Shown here piece by piece: positions 63,903 to 64,000 of a stretch of DNA of 64,000 nucleotides. Position 1 is the first letter of the stretch. Every line of letters begins with the position of its first letter. The notes below the pieces were generated by a model. It was not told the origin of the DNA and made no database searches. It was given only the letters and a program-made list of their open reading frames with translations. Source of the stretch: UBA6107 sp034430175 (GTDB taxonomy: Bacteria > Chloroflexota > Anaerolineae > Anaerolineales > Anaerolineaceae); NCBI GenBank assembly GCA_034430175.1, contig DAOUFI010000020.1, positions 1 through 64,000 of the forward strand, written 5' to 3'. A program made the position numbers and the translations under genes.

Positions 63903-64000
63903 CGGACAGGCTTGCCGGCGGCGCCCAGAGTGACTCACTTACCGTTGCTCCCTCTCGGACCTGGCGGGGTTCGCAAGGCTCTGCCGCGCCGGTCCCGTCC
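63903..64000 (-). ncRNA. ffs: Signal recognition particle RNA (partial)
   Basis: On the minus strand the window end reads GCCAGGTCCGAGAGGGAGCA within a long GC-rich hairpin, the domain IV tip of SRP RNA that binds Ffh. The flanking arms continue to pair (CCGGCGCGGC with GCCGCCGG). The 5' end lies beyond the window. It should be transcribed ahead of the methyltransferase gene. Confidence 0.85.

Overview
The window reads as chromosome from an anaerobic or microaerophilic, lipoprotein-rich bacterium, most likely Chloroflexota class Anaerolineae. This assignment is by resemblance only. It rests on a complete-style nuo operon, separate gatCA and gatB loci, a rubrerythrin, an L-lactate permease, a beta-propeller/sortase fusion with an LPxTG-like motif of the kind I associate with Anaerolineae, and short GGGGCACGGCACG-type intergenic repeats. 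No 16S rRNA is present. Both window edges carry structured DNA: a nested inverted repeat at the left and an SRP RNA gene at the right.

Layout: (1) 0.1-12.0 kb, minus strand: NADH:quinone oxidoreductase genes nuoA-B-C-D-E-F-G-H-I-J-K-L and a nuoM that stops at about half length against an inverted repeat. (2) 12.0-18.2 kb: a decayed cupredoxin lipoprotein gene, rubrerythrin, a GT-C-type membrane glycosyltransferase, a small membrane protein, a phytoene-desaturase-like flavoprotein and a metallo-beta-lactamase-fold hydrolase. (3) 18.2-18.6 kb: tRNA-Pro(UGG) followed by tandem 119-bp repeats, each carrying the last 17 nt of the tRNA and a terminator hairpin. (4) 18.7-26.1 kb: an esterase lipoprotein, a histidine phosphatase and a TetR regulator divergent from a four-gene MacAB-like exporter with a visible operator. 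(5) 26.3-37.5 kb: nucleotide and sugar housekeeping genes (YjjX-like NTPase, SDR, gatCA, gatB, a sugar nucleotidyltransferase, an aminotransferase) plus the secreted propeller-sortase fusion.

(6) 37.6-48.4 kb is the most unusual part: twelve plus-strand genes that look like one signalling island. It holds a degenerate histidine kinase and an OmpR-type regulator, a receiver-roadblock fusion, an MglB-like roadblock protein, an MglA-like GTPase, a roadblock protein, a PATAN(DUF4388)-roadblock fusion and another roadblock protein. These are followed by an unassigned Cys-containing protein, a putative amidoligase, a receiver plus kinase-remnant protein and a large GAF hybrid kinase. It resembles the general logic of MglA/MglB and actinobacterial conservons, but the pairing with an amidoligase is not one I recognise. 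(7) 48.5-64 kb: glutamate dehydrogenase behind a leader with a terminator, lipid and sugar enzymes, an Mrp-type ATPase, a 1153-residue carbohydrate-enzyme-like protein with an alcohol dehydrogenase, lactate permease, PcrA helicase, a methyltransferase and the SRP RNA.

The energy genes fit a lifestyle of NADH oxidation through Complex I, lactate uptake and glutamate-linked nitrogen metabolism. The signalling island and the surface proteins suggest cell-surface or polarity-type behaviour, but no output has been shown. All functions are read from sequence patterns; no searches were run.
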